Below, one piece after another: positions 1 to 49,065 of a stretch of DNA of 64,000 bases (positions are counted from its first letter, which is position 1; every line of letters starts with the position of its first letter). The DNA comes from Ridgeia piscesae (taxonomy: Eukaryota; Annelida; Polychaeta; Sabellida; Siboglinidae): positions 62,001-126,000 of the forward strand of contig JAODUO010001182.1 of assembly GCA_025642075.2 (NCBI GenBank). Direction: 5' to 3'. The translations under genes were made by a program, and so were the position numbers. The notes beneath the pieces are model-generated. The model saw only the letters and a program-made list of their open reading frames with translations, was not told the origin of the DNA and did not search any database.

Positions 1-118
1 TATGCTATGATATTAATTTAGTAAACAGTTGCATCACACTATCATACATCTGCATATGCCAGTCCACTAGCAGTATCAAATGAAGCATACACCAGATCTG
101 ATTTGCCACATTTCACAG

Positions 119-262
119 CTGTTCCAAGTACATTGTCTTAGTAATCTTCTTCTTGAGGACATAACCAGCATGCTAGATGACTGTAAAGTCAATGATGTGA
201 TGTATTTACACTTTAATTATCTTGATGAAGACACATTTATGTTCAGTATTGAAGTGTTCTGA
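119..262 (+). CDS. Candidate terminal exon of an unidentified upstream gene
   Basis: After acceptor tttcacag, 48 codons stay open to a TGA. They encode an acidic, well-mixed segment (LLLEDITSMLDDCKVNDVMY, then LDEDTFMFSIEVF). The family is not recognised. The evidence is splice-site fit and protein-like composition only. Confidence 0.28.
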   Translation: MFQVHCLSNLLLEDITSMLDDCKVNDVMYLHFNYLDEDTFMFSIEVF

Positions 263-489
263 TGATACAAAAATCTAAGAGGATGGGTCTGATTACCAAG
301 AGTAGAGAACAGCTAAAATATGACCTCTTCTTCTTCCGGATATCACCTAGCCTCAACATGCTGAGGATACAGGCGGGCGAACAGGAAAAATCATAAATAT
401 TTTCTTTTTCTTTTAGGGTGCAATGCAGTATATCAGAACAGTAATTAGTGTATGTAAACAGTAATGCGTGCAAAAGAACTAGTTATATA

Positions 490-690
490 AAAAAGTGGAA
501 TAATGCAGAGTCTGGATATTGCTCTTAAAGGAATGAAGGCTGTTTTTATTTACAACATGTTGAGGGAGGGAGTTCCAAAGTCGAATGGTACTTGGGAAAA
601 AAGAATACAAGTGGTAATTACATCTGGAGTTTGGGATAAGGTAACACAAGGAATACTGTTTTCTAGTAACTGTGTTTACAGGGATGAGAT
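490..690 (-). mobile_element. Non-LTR retrotransposon 3' remnant (reverse transcriptase C-terminus)
   Basis: The minus-strand translation contains YHLYSFFPSTIRLWNSLPQ and then SLHSFKSNI, the hallmark end of CR1/Jockey-type LINE ORF2 proteins. Only the last ~65 codons remain. Confidence 0.75.
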
Positions 691-694
691 ATGT

Positions 695-1470
695 TTTTGC
701 TGGTATACCTGGACAAGACAGTAACATGGTCTGAGAAGTGGCTGATGCAATTCAATACAGATAAATGTAAGACAGTATGCATGGGCTACAGTAACCCATA
801 ACAGGTGTATATAATTGGAAGTAAAGATCTTGTGGAGGATCTTGACATGTTTCATAAACCAGTAGCTGGGAGTAGCTAGTGCTTGGAAGTGACAAAAAGT
901 AGAAACAGAGTAGTCGGCCACATTAAACAAACAATTAGCAATAAATATGCAGGAACACTGTGTCCTCGAGCAGAGAGACCATATTTAGAGTACTGCATAC
1001 AAGCTTGGAACCATTAGCTCAAACGAGACATAACTAAACTTGGACACATACAGAGATGGGCTACAACTTAGCTCATCATGGGCCTGATAGACCCATGATG
1101 TCTCTTTTGTTTTGTCGTGTGAGGTTTGTCATTTGAGGACAGTCTGGGGGTCTGTGGTTTAATATAATCTAAAGAATGAAGAAAAAGGGGAGACATGATG
1201 CAAACTTTTAGATTCTTTAAAAAAAGGAGATGGGTCCTCTAAGGTTTTTTTTCCCCAACACTACAGCTCAATTTAACCAGTAAGACAATGACAGTACTAT
1301 TTTATTTTAAAGCACAGATTCTGCCTAGAAAGAAGAAACAATTCTTCTCTCAGCAAAATGCTAACCATTGGAATTCACTTCCCCAGAGTGCAGATATCAC
1401 TACCAGTTGGAATCAGACCACATTTGCATTTTCCATAGGCGACCATTATAACGTTTCCTTCATTTCCTAC
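695..1470 (+). mobile_element. Degenerate CR1/Jockey-like LINE reverse transcriptase remnant
   Basis: Across frames and stops the plus strand reads WSEKWLMQFNTDKCKTV, then RPYLEYCIQAWN, LKRDITKLGHIQR, RKRGDMMQTFR and FFSQQNANHWNSLPQ. These are the ordered C-terminal motifs of CR1/Jockey-type RTs. There are many frameshifts and stops, and it abuts an opposite-strand LINE tail at about 690. Confidence 0.78.
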
Positions 1471-3768
1471 TAATCTTGAAGAGCTCTGTTATTGAAAATT
1501 TCACAGCATATTTATATAGATAGATCCATAGACAGAAGTTCTGTGAAAAATGTGTGTACTTTTAATACCTCAGGCTCCCACAAACTTTTTTCAAACCTTA
1601 CACCCATCCTAATTTCGCTGCTTGCAACACCCACGGATTGCCCTTGATTACATTACCAAGCAAAATGACAACTATACTAATACGCAGAAATGCACCGACT
1701 GACAGCTGTCATAATTTGACAGCTCTCATGCCACGGCAGCCACGCTGCACAAAAACATAATTTCTAATCACTCCACACTACATATGTGCTCACATATAAT
1801 CAGACAACCTGCACAATGCTGCTTTTAAAGGATACTCTTTTGGGAATGGCGGATGAGCACCTTATTGTGGTCTTACATCAGTTGTAAACATGACAATATC
1901 AAATGTCACTCATATTGATTCATAAACAAACAGACATACTTTAAATAAGTAATGATAACTCCCTAGTCCTATCCCGACGGCGTAAATACAGATGCCGAGT
2001 ATTGCTGCCCCCACTGCCGAAGGTGACAGGGATAGCGATACCGCCGTACATTGAAAACAGTGACTCCCAGGGTCCATACAATCCCCATACACCAAAGCCC
2101 AACTCCTCCGTGACTCCCAGCTCAGGGACGACGCGGGCAGTGTTTTTGAAAGACACGTATAAATATTACCAACTGTAAATTTATTACAGCTAACTGTTTA
2201 AATGGTGCATTTGTCTGTCGATGTGCTGCATTCATTTAGTTAAAACCATTCAAAAAAATCGCAAATTGGTTAAACATACTCCTTCACAAATGTTACATTG
2301 CCGTCCGTGTCAGCCATTTTGAACTTAACTGCAGATCTGCCTACCATATGTTTCTCCGATGGTCAACTACACGCTGTGTTTACTGCTGTTGGTACGCAAA
2401 AACTACGCATACAATGATACATTATCTAGAGATAACTGCCATCAATATTGGTTTTAATATAACATGGGTTAAAACCCCTCTTTTTGTGAACTATTTCCAT
2501 ACAGATTCCATGCAAATGTAACTCCAATTGCATCGATCCTTACATTCGAACTATCAAAAGTTGAACCTTAAAAACTTCAAACAATATTGATAATAGTTAT
2601 GTGTACTATTTTACATGTGAATCATATTACAATTGGTGCATGCATCCCATGAAACAATACTTGTAATACAATTAACTGTCATTAACATTTTAATTTGTGC
2701 TTTTTTCCAGAAGTATTCTTATATATAATTACAACAAAATTATTATAAGACGGAATTTACCACCGAATGCTCCACGAGTAATAGACATTTTGTTATGACT
2801 TAACCGACTCTTGCCAAGCAACCTATTGTGACATGAATAGGATTATACGTGATTGTACATTTGGTATGCGTAATTTTGAACATGACCGTACACGCGCGTG
2901 CCCATGCATGTCATTACTGCACTGTGACGTAAATAAATAATAGTGTCATAGGTCCAGTACGTAGACGTTACAGTATGCTTATGTCACAGTCACAATTATG
3001 CGTGTCCGCGTCATGCTGTTTGTTTGCCAACAAGTTTAATTATACGCATACAATTACACATAATGGTAATTGAATAACGCACATGCACACTAAATACTTG
3101 AATGCACGAATCATGGATATATCGCCAATAATGCTTCAGGGATGTTGTCAGTAGTGACTCCATCTAATAATTAAACAACACGTTCGAACATGAGTACAAA
3201 ATAAATAATATTATTTGTGCACATTGTGCACAATTGTGCAACGTCAGACGCAGTGTCGCACTATCATACTGAGTATTTATGGTCGTGTTGCAACTTAGCA
3301 ACGGCGGGCTGAGCAACTGCAAACACGCCATTAAAAACGTTTTATGTCATTACTGTGCTTATATTTAAGTATGACAATGAAATAGATTGTGCAAAAAGGG
3401 AACAACGGATTGCGTAGCGTGGATTTATGTACACTTGGGCGGAGTTAATTAACTTTGCAAGTGGTCTTAAAAATTCGATTGTCACGTGATCACTTTACAT
3501 GCGAAGAGGAAGTAGGCCATTTTGACCGACTGGAAAGGGAACGGAGGTGGAAACGTTCTACCGCATTTTTTGACTTCTATTATAGTCAGCGTAGTATCAA
3601 CCCAAGGTTTGGCGGAACGCTACATAAGCACCAGGAGGCATTGGACAAGCGAGATTTTAAACGCTGTAGTGTACAGGTGATTGACAGATGAGGTCAACAG
3701 CCCAGTTGGTTTAACAGTTGTGTTTGACAGGAACCCGTCATTGTCGGGTGATAGTCCAATGAGTCACC
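1471..3768. other. 5' flank and probable promoter region of BMP2K
   Basis: AT-rich apart from the open island near 1949-2160. CpG frequency rises in the last few hundred bases before the ATG, where the 5' UTR should lie. No clear TATA or initiator was chosen. Confidence 0.4.
1949..2080 (-). CDS. Candidate first exon of an unidentified minus-strand gene
   Basis: A GC-rich island in AT-rich sequence. One frame reads MDPGSHCFQC then a hydrophobic stretch SAVGAAILGICIYAVGIGLG and LFK before a good donor (gtatgt). Other frames are also open, so the frame is uncertain. If real, it is divergent from BMP2K. Confidence 0.22.
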
Positions 3769-28721
<24,953 letters not shown>

Positions 28722-31700
28722 TAACTCTGATGTCTGCAAAATCTATTCAAATTGGGTCATGTCTTACTTTTTCATTTCAGTTGTTACATGATTGGTTACG
28801 AAATAGGGTATCATGGCCGTCAAGTAACGAGATATATATGCGGTGTGAATCATCTAACATTGGACATGCATTTTATGTTTTTCTTCTTCACAAAAACAAA
28901 CTACCGGTATGTCACGGTGGGCAGTTTAAAATTCCTGACTGGGATATTACTTGCGCCACGGTGCCGCATTCTTTCCGGAGCACGCAAGCAACCATAGGCC
29001 ATGTAAAGTTTTGTGATATTTATCTTAGATTCTCAGCTTCAGCGATGGCCAAGTTAATTACATTTTTTAAAGATTGTTGCTTTTATCTGCACCTGCCGAC
29101 TGATTCATTAACCCCTTCTGCAGGCAGAAGGTTTTTGTTGTCATTTGTCAACTAGGTGCATTGTAGTGCTTTTGGAAATATTTAGAAGTCTCAAGTTTTG
29201 ATGCGTCTCCAAGCCACAAATGGTTGAGCAGTTGTTATTTACATGTTTAGTTCAAATGTTGCCTTGGAAGCGTTATTAAATATTATCTGGCCAGTGCACC
29301 ATAATGTTTCTGGTAGCTGGGTTAGGAGTGTGTCATTACAACTATGAAATATACATGACAGGGATTAATTGAACAGTGTTATTCTCTAATGCGTATCATA
29401 AATAATGTGACCTTGGAAAAGTCCTTAGAAAATTGCTATGAAATACACCAAAACAGCTTTTTCTGTTGCATTTTATTTATTCTGTGTTTATTATACAAGA
29501 AAAAGGAATATATGGTTTACTTTTAGTTTTATCTGACAGGAATCAAACATTATTATACACAAATTACGTAGATGCATAAGGTAGCATGGGGTAATTGTAT
29601 CCAATCGGAGCAGGTTTTGTTTATGTGTTCGGCAGCGTATCCTGCCACGTTTGGTGCCTGGACACCCCCTAGGCTTCACTGACAACTCTACAGACTACTA
29701 TCTAATAGACATCTGAGCATAACGGCATTTTACAGATGTTATGTATATATCTGTTTTTCACTGTAATGTTTTTCACTGTAATATTAATTTGATTTTTCTG
29801 CATGATTAGCAATGGCTATTGCCAGGAGTGACCTCAAGAAATGTGATGACGTCACATTCTTAATCACCCAGATGCGGTGTAGAGTCATTTATTTGTGCCA
29901 TGACGTGTAAATCCACAAAGATGTATTTATTGGATTCCTACATCTGACTTTAGCAAACTAGTTACAAGATTAAAGCTGCTATGTTAATCATTGGCATTTT
30001 ATTAGCATAATTTAAGAAGCAGCTGATGTGGCCGGTGCGTGGTCCATGAATATTGTATTATGAAGACTGGACTGCACGGACACAACAAGTCATCAATTTA
30101 CCATGTGTGTATGCATGTATGTGAATTGAGTGCGGTACAAATGAATGTGAAATTGTATTGACCACTGAATTTTTGTGTTGTTATTCTTGAAAGTTTCCTC
30201 AGAAAAGTCTAGAGTGAAGGCAATGAAAGCGTGATGTCAGTTATCCACGCCTTATTTCCATGTTAGATTGATGTGTATATGGATATGCTGGGCCATTTAT
30301 TGGTTTCTTATTATTCCCTTTGATTCAGAAGCAGAGTTACACTTTTGCATGCACGAACCACTTATAACACCACATGCTATGCAGACATACATGTACCAGT
30401 TTTACAAAGCAAATTTTTACAAGTATTTATATTGTAAACTAATGTATTGTTTTGGGACTAGATTTAGTGTCTTCCTCTGTCACCAGCAACTTCTATAACA
30501 GAAAGTGGTATAATCACGTGAGAACATAATATTACAAATGCAAAGAAATGGTCGAAATGTATGGGTTCACCGGGCATCTTAAACTTGACTAATATTCCCA
30601 GTTCAACAATCAGCTGGAATGCAGGAATGGTTTTCTTAGTAAACTACTGACAATAGTTTTAATAATGGTTGCAAATACCAGCAATCAGGTTTTTTTTATT
30701 TATTCTTCTAGATGGATAGACCAGAACAAGTACCTTTTTACTGGTGTCATAGACCTAGTAAAACATGGAACCATCTACACCCCTGTATGTTCATAATATT
30801 ATCACCTTTCTGATGGTTGTGGATATTCACTGTTGACATAATTCGCCTTCATTGATTCTGTGATCTCTTCAAAGACACGTTTAATAAATGTTTCACTGGG
30901 TAAATATCAGTGACTGAAATTTATAGAGGTTTCGGTTAAAAATATTGTAAAAAAATGAAATTTACTATATCATACAAGGGAAGTTGCTTCCGCCACTGCA
31001 AAATTGACCTACTAGGTAAGCAGTTCACTTGCGATGAGGGATAGGATTAGCACAAACAGAAGAATTTATATTTTGGGCAGCCTCTAAAATTGATTAAGAC
31101 GGTATCTATTGTTATAATTTGAGGCAAATTGTGAAACTATAGAATATTGTTATCAGGCTGTAGAGTCGATGACGTGATAAATCACAAAAAAAAAATATTT
31201 TTGTTTCGGATTTCCACACAAGCTAATGAGGCACGGACCAACAAAAAGAAGACAGTAATACAGATAGGATAACATCGCAGCGTGTCTTCGAGGCTGGCTG
31301 CCAAATCTCGATTTTATTCAACCAACCACTGGCGCCACCACACGGACCACAATGGCCATGTCGTGAGGAAAAGACGATTATTTATCCTACCAATACTGCC
31401 ACCTGGAAATACTGGTCTGCGTGAATCTGTATCCAGGGGTAACTGTATTAGTTAACTAGGTGGTAGTGTAAGAAAAAATTTGATTAAATGTAGTACTCAC
31501 TGTTTAACAGACGTTACATTGCCTGCCATGGTTACCGCCGGCAACAATGCCGCCCAGCCACCCGGCACACAATGAAACGATAGTTTAAGTTTACGGAACT
31601 AAGTTTAACACATTTCTGTCACCGTCAAACCATCACAACGAATGGTTCAGTCAGCCGCAATTATATTGTGCATCTGTATAATTATAGGGTACAACTTTTG

Positions 31701-31934
31701 ATGACATGCCTTCAACCTTCGTCCCGCAAATTGCAACATGCTTAAACACCCCTGCCTGCGAGTCCGATTCCGTACGAGATGCGACAGTCACGTATGATCC
31801 TTCGGCTGGGTCAAAGAGCAATAGCATATGGAATGCTCGCTGCAGTGTTACATCTAACTAACGCTGAGTAATCAGAAAGTGCACTAAAGCACCTTTCAAT
31901 CTAGGCACGTCGGACTTTAGACAACAGCTTTACC
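28722..31934. other. BMP2K 3' UTR and BMP2K-PAQR3 intergenic region
   Basis: No supported gene. CpG-bearing sequence at about 31260-31930 is the likely PAQR3 promoter and 5' UTR area. Confidence 0.5.
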
Positions 31935-41878
<9,944 letters not shown>

Positions 41879-42851
41879 TACAAAAAACTGAACAACTTGA
41901 GATCAAAACAACAGCACTTCACACCTGGAGAGCAAAATGGCCACTTGGTTATTGTTGTGGGGAGAGATGAAGTGTTCCAGGACAACTGGTGACAAATACG
42001 GAACAGGACAGAACAGTGACAATGTTCATGCGGCTAACTGATGTCACGTGGGTAAATGAGTTTGTTCATGTAGATGCACTGTTTGTATGGCTACATAGTT
42101 CATTTGGCTACGCACCTTGAATAACTACACATTTGAATGGCTGTAGGGTTCATTTGGCTACAGGGTGTGTGTTTAAACCATGATATTGAAAAGTTTATAA
42201 GATGTGGTGAAGTTACATTAAATGGTTACATGAGTCGTGCAGAGACAGAAAACAGACTTAGACTGATGAGTCTGTCTGAGTCTGACTGGCGCAGAAGATA
42301 CATATCAACAGACGAGCAAAGCAACTGCCAAGTTTGGAAGCGATGAATCGGACTACGAAGATAAGCATATGAATGAAAACTGCAAAAAATAAGTAACTAT
42401 GCCTGCAAAACATGCTGTAGGTCAACATGAGTTATTTTAACATGATGTAACAATTTTATTTATTTATTTGCAAGAATTATCACAGTCTGCTAGGAATATT
42501 TTGCTTGCTTATATCATAGCTGCATTTTTGCAATTTTGAATTTTAGTCAAGGTTTTTTGAAATTAACAGTGACATATGCACTGAACATTTTATCTTTATA
42601 TTCGGTCTGAAATGCCTAAAATTGCATATATTGATGGCACCATAATAAGCATGAACTATATTTATCACTGAATATTAGCATATTTGAAATACTTGTATGT
42701 ACTAGTTTTGATTGTTCAAGCATTGTTGTATATGCACATTTATTCATAACATTCCTAACATGTTCATTAATTACACCAGTATTCATATTATGTGATATCA
42801 AAATCATCTGATTTCAAGTTTCCCAGATGAATGTTACGATATAATATTACA

Positions 42852-42857
42852 AATAAA
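42852..42857 (+). promoter_or_regulatory. Candidate PAQR3 poly(A) signal
   Basis: AATAAA about 970 bases after the PAQR3 stop, just before the 28-bp satellite. It is the clearest canonical signal seen downstream of the gene. Confidence 0.4.
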
Positions 42858-42972
42858 GAACAGTCAACAGTTGTTATTCGTCTTAATATGAGTATTTCTT
42901 CAGGCTGAGCTGAATTGAGCGTATGTTGCTGCTACTGGCGTTATTGTGATGATTGACAGAACTTACATTGAC

Positions 42973-43272
42973 TCACTGCCTCCTCCCATCTGTTGCTACT
43001 GCCGTTACATCGCCAGTGGACAGTACTAAGAGGTCTTTTGAATCATCCATAACCCAACAAACTTCATAAAAACTAAACGGAAAGACGACATTCAGCACAT
43101 CCCCGCCTTCGCTTCTGTTCGAAAATCGCACGTCCAAAAGAACAGGATTGCAGTCAATCAATGACGTTGTCCCACCAAGCCACAGTGTGGCGCCACTGTT
43201 ACATAATGTCCTGCACGCGAACGCTTCTATAAAAAATGCCGACTGTTTGCCATATAAAATATACCCTATCAA
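42973..43272 (-). CDS. Unidentified ORF, convergent to PAQR3
   Basis: 99 codons with mixed codon use, ending FPFSFYEVCWVMDDSKDLLV and then VTAVATDGRRQ-stop. It is richer in GC than its flanks. The N-terminal part is less convincing, and an acceptor (taacag) lies near codon 30, so it may be a last exon. No family recognised. Confidence 0.28.
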   Translation of the reverse strand: MIGYILYGKQSAFFIEAFACRTLCNSGATLWLGGTTSLIDCNPVLLDVRFSNRSEGGDVLNVVFPFSFYEVCWVMDDSKDLLVLSTGDVTAVATDGRRQ

Positions 43273-46110
43273 GACAAACAGTACGCAGCTCTATAATCAT
43301 GACACAAACAGTACGCATACGCAGCTCTATAATCATGACACAAACAGTACGCATACGCAGCTCTATAATCATGACAAACAGTACGCAGTGCTATAATCAT
43401 AACACAAACAGTACGCAGTTCTATAATCATAACACAAACAGTACGCATACGCAGCTCTATAATCATGACAAACAGTACGCAGTTCTATAATCATAACACA
43501 AACAGTACGCAGCTCTATAATCATGACACAAACAGTACGCATACGCAGCTCTATAATCATGACACAAACAATACGCAGCTCTATAATCATAACACAAACA
43601 GTACGCAGCTCTAATCATGACAAACAGTATGCTGCCCTAGTCATGACACAAACAATACGCATCTCTAATCATGACACAAACAGTATGCAGCTCTAATCAT
43701 GGCACAAACAGTACGCAGCTCTAATCATGACACAAACAGTATGCAGCTCTAATCATGACACAAACAATACGCATCTCTAATCATGACACAAACAGTATGC
43801 AGCTCTAATCATGGCACAAACAGTACGCAGCTCTAATCATGACACAAACAGTATGCTGCTCTAGTCATGACACAAACAGTACGCAGCTCTAGTCATGATA
43901 CAAACAGTACATAGCTCTAGTCATGACACAAACAGTACGCAGCTCTAATCATGACACAAACAGTACATAGCTCTAGTCATGACACAAACAGTATGCAGCT
44001 CTAATCATGACACAAACAGTACGCAGCTTTAATCATGACACAAACAGTATGCTGCTCTAGTCATGACACAAACAGTACGCAGCTCTAATCATGACACAAA
44101 CAGTACGCAGCTCTAATCATGACACAAACAGTACGCAGCTCTAATCATGACACAAACAGTACGCAGCTTCTAATCATGACACAAACAGTACGCAGCTCTA
44201 GTCATGACACAAACAGTACGCAGCTCTAATCATGACACAAACAGTACGCAGCTCTAATCATGACACAAACAGTACGCAGCTCTAATCATGACACAAACAG
44301 TACGCAGCTCTAATCATGACACAAACAGTACGCAGCTCTAATCATGACACAAACAGTACGCAGCTCTAATCATGACACAAACAGTACGCAGCTCTAGTCA
44401 TGACACAAACAGTACGCAGCTCTAATCATGACACAAACAGTACGCAGCTCTAGTCATGACACAAACAGTACGCAGCTCTAGTCATGACACAAACAGTACG
44501 CAGCTCTAATCATGACACAAACAGTACGCAGCTCTAATCATGACACAAACAGTATGCAGCTCTAGTCATGACACAAACAGTACGCAGCCCTAATCATGAC
44601 ACAAACAGTACGCAGCTCTAATCATGACACAAACAGTACGCAGCTCTAATCATGACACAAACAGTATGCAGCTCTAGTCATGACACAAACAGTAGGCAGC
44701 TCTAATCATGACACAAACAGTACGCAGCTCTAATCATGACACAAACAGTACGCAGCTCTAATCATGACACAAACAGTAGCGCTCTAGTCATGACACAAAC
44801 AGTACGCAGCTCTAATCATGACACAAACAGTACGCAGCTCTAATCATGACACAAACAGTACGCAGCTCTAATCATGACACAAACAGTACGCAGCTCTAGT
44901 CATGACACAAACAGTACGCAGCTCTAATCATGACACAAACAGTACGCAGCTCTAATCATGACACAAACAGTAGCAGCTCTAGTCATGACACAAACAGTAC
45001 GCAGCTCTAATCATGACACAAACAGTACGCAGCTCTAGTCATGACACAAACAGTACGCAGCTCTAGTCATGACACAAACAGTACGCAGCTCTAATCATGA
45101 CACAAACAGTACGCAGCTCTAATCATGACACAAACAGTATGCTGCTCTAGTCATGACACAAACAGTACGCAGCCCTAATCATGACACAAACAGTACGCAG
45201 CTCTAATCATGACACAAACAGTACGCAGCTCTAGTCATGACACAAACAGTACGCAGCTCTAATCATGACACAAACAGTACGCAGCCCTAATCATGACACA
45301 AACAGTACGCAGCTCTAATCATGACACAAACAGTACGCAGCTCTAGTCATGACACAAACAGTACGCAGCTCTAATCATGACACAAACAGTACGCAGCTCT
45401 AATCATGACACAAACAGTACGCAGCTCTAGTCATGACACAAACAGTACGCAGCTCTAATCATGACACAAACAGTACGCAGCTCTAGTCATGACACAAACA
45501 GTACGCAGCTCTAATCATGACACAAACAGTACGCAGCTCTAATCATGACACAAACAGTACGCAGCTCTAATCATGACACAAACAGTACGCAGCTCTAATC
45601 ATGACACAAACAGTACGCAGCTCTAATCATGACACAAACAGTACGCAGCTCTAATCATGACACAAACAGTACGCAGCTCTAATCATGACACAAACAGTAC
45701 GCAGCTCTAATCATGACACAAACAGTACGCAGCTCTAATCATGACACAAACAGTACGCAGCTCTAATCATGACACAAACAGTACGCAGCTCTAATCATGA
45801 CACAAACAGTACGCAGCTCTAATCATGACACAAACAGTACGCAGCTCTAGTCATGACACAAACAGTACGCAGCTCTAATCATGACACAAACAGTACGCAG
45901 CCCTAATCATGACACAAACAGTACGCAGCTCTAGTCATGACACAAACAGTACGCAGCTCTAATCATGACACAAACAGTACGCAGCTCTAATCATGACACA
46001 AACAGTACGCAGCTCTAGTCATGACACAAACAGTACGCAGCTCTAATCATGACACAAACAGTACGCAGTTCTAGTCATGACACAAACAGTACGCAGCTCT
46101 AGCCCTGACG
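43272..46110. repeat. 28-bp satellite, about 100 copies
   Basis: Unit GTACGCAGCTCTAATCATGA + CACAAACA. The left 350 bp has longer variants (CTCTATAATCAT, GCATACGCAG) and the right part is more homogeneous, with A/G alternation in TAATCAT/TAGTCAT. It lies downstream of PAQR3. Confidence 0.97.
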
Positions 46111-46925
46111 CATATAGTTGACACCTTCAGCGATTTCATGCAATATTATTTCGGTCACGTTATAGCAGATTGAAAGTGGCTCATCGTGTTTATTGGACCT
46201 GTTCAGCAAGGAATTGAACTAGCCAGATTGTTAATGTAGAACTCACTAAATTACATGTAGAATATATATGTTGGTCTAGATCTACACACGTGTCCGTGTT
46301 AATTTAAAAGCTCACACGTTACACAATAGTTGCCGCTACGACTAAACTAATTGATAACTGGCAAAACAGCTCGTCATGCATTACCTGGCTCGTCACGCAG
46401 TTGTTTCAAAGGGTGAGCACGCAGCCCCTCCCCATAAAGGCTGCGCCTGCGATTTGTTGGAAGAGTCCTGTTTGTCTAAGAGGTGCATTTGGAAGTTTTC
46501 CTGAACCCCGAGAGGGCGTGGTTCAAGGTTTCTGGAGTCCAAAGCAGTTGGAGGATGGAAAAATACTGTCAGTCTGTATTCGCTGTCACAGCCAGTCGGA
46601 GCAGCTTACTGCTTCGCCTTCCTGATCACCAGGGCATACATGAACTGAGTATAGTGGTTCTCTTAATATTGTTCAGGTCAACGGCCTTGTCCAGCCATTT
46701 CTGTCAGTACGTAGACAACGTGACACATACAGGAATTTTTTTATATTCCGCGTATGATTCATGATGTAAGCCTGTATGGAGAAAGAAGGTTGCTTGCTAT
46801 CATGAACGGTCTCTAAAATCATATCATCATAAGCCATGGTTCACTGGTTTGCACACGACAATCATCATATTTCTTATCATTTTGTTCAAATATATAATAT
46901 TACCTCATGAAGACATTGCTTACGT
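46111..46925. other. Spacer after the 28-bp satellite
   Basis: 46400-46760 is GC-richer with open plus-strand frames that I do not recognise. Otherwise nothing seen. Confidence 0.4.
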
Positions 46926-46996
46926 TTGTATTCACGCCACACATATATAATTTATGTATATATATATATATATTTTCTCATACGTTATATTACATA

Positions 46997-47270
<274 letters not shown>

Positions 47271-48022
47271 GTGTGTATACTAATATAAGGTTAAACGCCG
47301 CGTACGGGAGAACAGTTATGCATATAGCACCGCGTACGGGAGACCGCCGCTCTCCTTAACGTTTTGATGTGTGAATGCATTATCCTTGTTAGTGGAGATA
47401 GTTTAGATATAAAGGAATTAATTTATGCAATTATTATAAACTTTATTTTATATTTTGATTGGTTTTGTGCACATTTACATTACATTACATTGCACTATAA
47501 GGCGCAGCGTACGGGACCTCGGCAGAGAAGTGCTTATAGTTTAAAGTTGCATTCTGACTTCCGCCATGTTTAAAATAAAATGTTCCAGTAAACCAGCATT
47601 CCCCATACACTATATATTGTTTTTCTCAACTACTTATCAACTTATTTTCACATAATATGCCATTTTAAGATAAAAAGGAGCTGTCCTGGCGAGCCCCGTG
47701 AGTTAGAATTCACTGATTGATTTAGACATCGACGAAGGGAATTCCAGTGAAAAGTGCTGTCAAACATGCGCAATGATACATGTAAACAAGACGTTTCCGG
47801 CATGCATCGTTGCCGCCGTTGTTTTCATCTGTAGTCATCGTCATCTTGACTAATGTGGTATGTTTGATAGACCTTTGTGTCGTAAAATCGTTGCTATGTA
47901 TGTGCTGAGGCGTAAAGGCAAAATCGCAGCACACGATATTCCGTTGCAATTTTGAATGCACGTCTTTGACTACGATTGTGTTCGACTTAGGCTTAGCTGT
48001 CAGTGTCAGACGTGGCTACTTA

Positions 48023-48232
48023 GCCTTCTTCTTTCAGTAATCCACTACCGTAAAATATGCAGATTTCATGGATGATGTGGGCATGTTCAAGTGCTGGACA
48101 ATGCTGGTTAATAATAATGGTGTTGAAATGTTTATAGAAAAAGTGCAAATGCGGGTTAAAATCAGCGGTCACTGCCTGTTTCAGTGACAGTGCTGTCAAG
48201 CTAGGTTCATTACATTCCGCTAGGGACGCCAT
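48023..48232 (-). CDS. Unidentified short ORF with ideal start context
   Basis: 69-70 codons from accATGG, encoding MASLAECNEPSLTALSLKQA, then PHLHFFYKHFNTIII and CPALEHAHIIHEICIFYGS. It looks coding but is not recognised. A donor-like gtagtg lies near its end, so it may be a first exon. It shares its CCATGG with an ORF on the other strand. Confidence 0.3.
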
Positions 48233-48297
48233 GGTAGATTTGTCTCATGAATCTGGTCCAAAATCTGAGGCCGGTGTGGCGGTCCAGAACGTCGAAG
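48231..48297 (+). CDS. Candidate first coding exon, plus strand
   Basis: GCCATGG start, 22 codons (MVDLSHESGPKSEAGVAV, QNVE) and a donor gttagt, at the edge of a CpG-rich patch that continues to about 48420. The next exon is not found. Confidence 0.25.
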
Positions 48298-49065
48298 GTT
48301 AGTGGTTCATGTCAAAAGGTTAGCGGTTCATGGCGAGTGTTAGCGCGACGTTACGGCCCGCGGCTAGCCAGTCTGGAATGTATATCCGGTCCAGGATGGC
48401 GTTCCACCTCGTTTTGAGTGTTGTTTATGGACTTCTTACATGCTTGACAAAGGTTAACGTCTACTGTGACCAGCGTAAACATGGTGATTGCCGAATTAAC
48501 ATATGAGTGAACCATGCATATTATAGTTTATGTTAATCATTTATTGATGCGCTTCCTATCTTGCAATTATTATTAATAAACATAACAAAACCTTACAATC
48601 ATCGTTACTTGTAATTTTTTATAAACAGTGTTTTCTTAATGTCCTTGTCTCAGAGCGTTGTGCATGTTATGGCTTAGTTACAGCCATGGTTTTCAATGCA
48701 GTCTATAGTACGTGCAGCATTAAATACAAATCCCCGCGTCTTCGTGACATATAACTCTGGTAGTTTAAGATATATGTGTCTTCTAGCTGAATGTATTGGA
48801 TGTAACGTGCCCGAATTGGCATAGTTTGTAGGCAGGCCCTATATTTTGAAAACAAATTAAAATAAAGCTGTATTTTAGATACATACGGTATAAATTGTGT
48901 ATGTGATGTAGATAGCCCATAGAGGTAGTGTGTACAATAAATTCGTCAGGGGATGGGTGTGGATCCCACTTTTATAATGGCATATATTTGCGTCTATTTT
49001 GCATGTATGGAACACACTTTTATAGTGGTCCTATTGGAATGTTTTGTAGAATTATATTTTTTTAT

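Noticed and set aside
46401..46764. Overlapping plus-strand ORFs of 74 and 93 codons
   Set aside because: Composition is partly protein-like, but there is no start context, splice logic or recognisable family.
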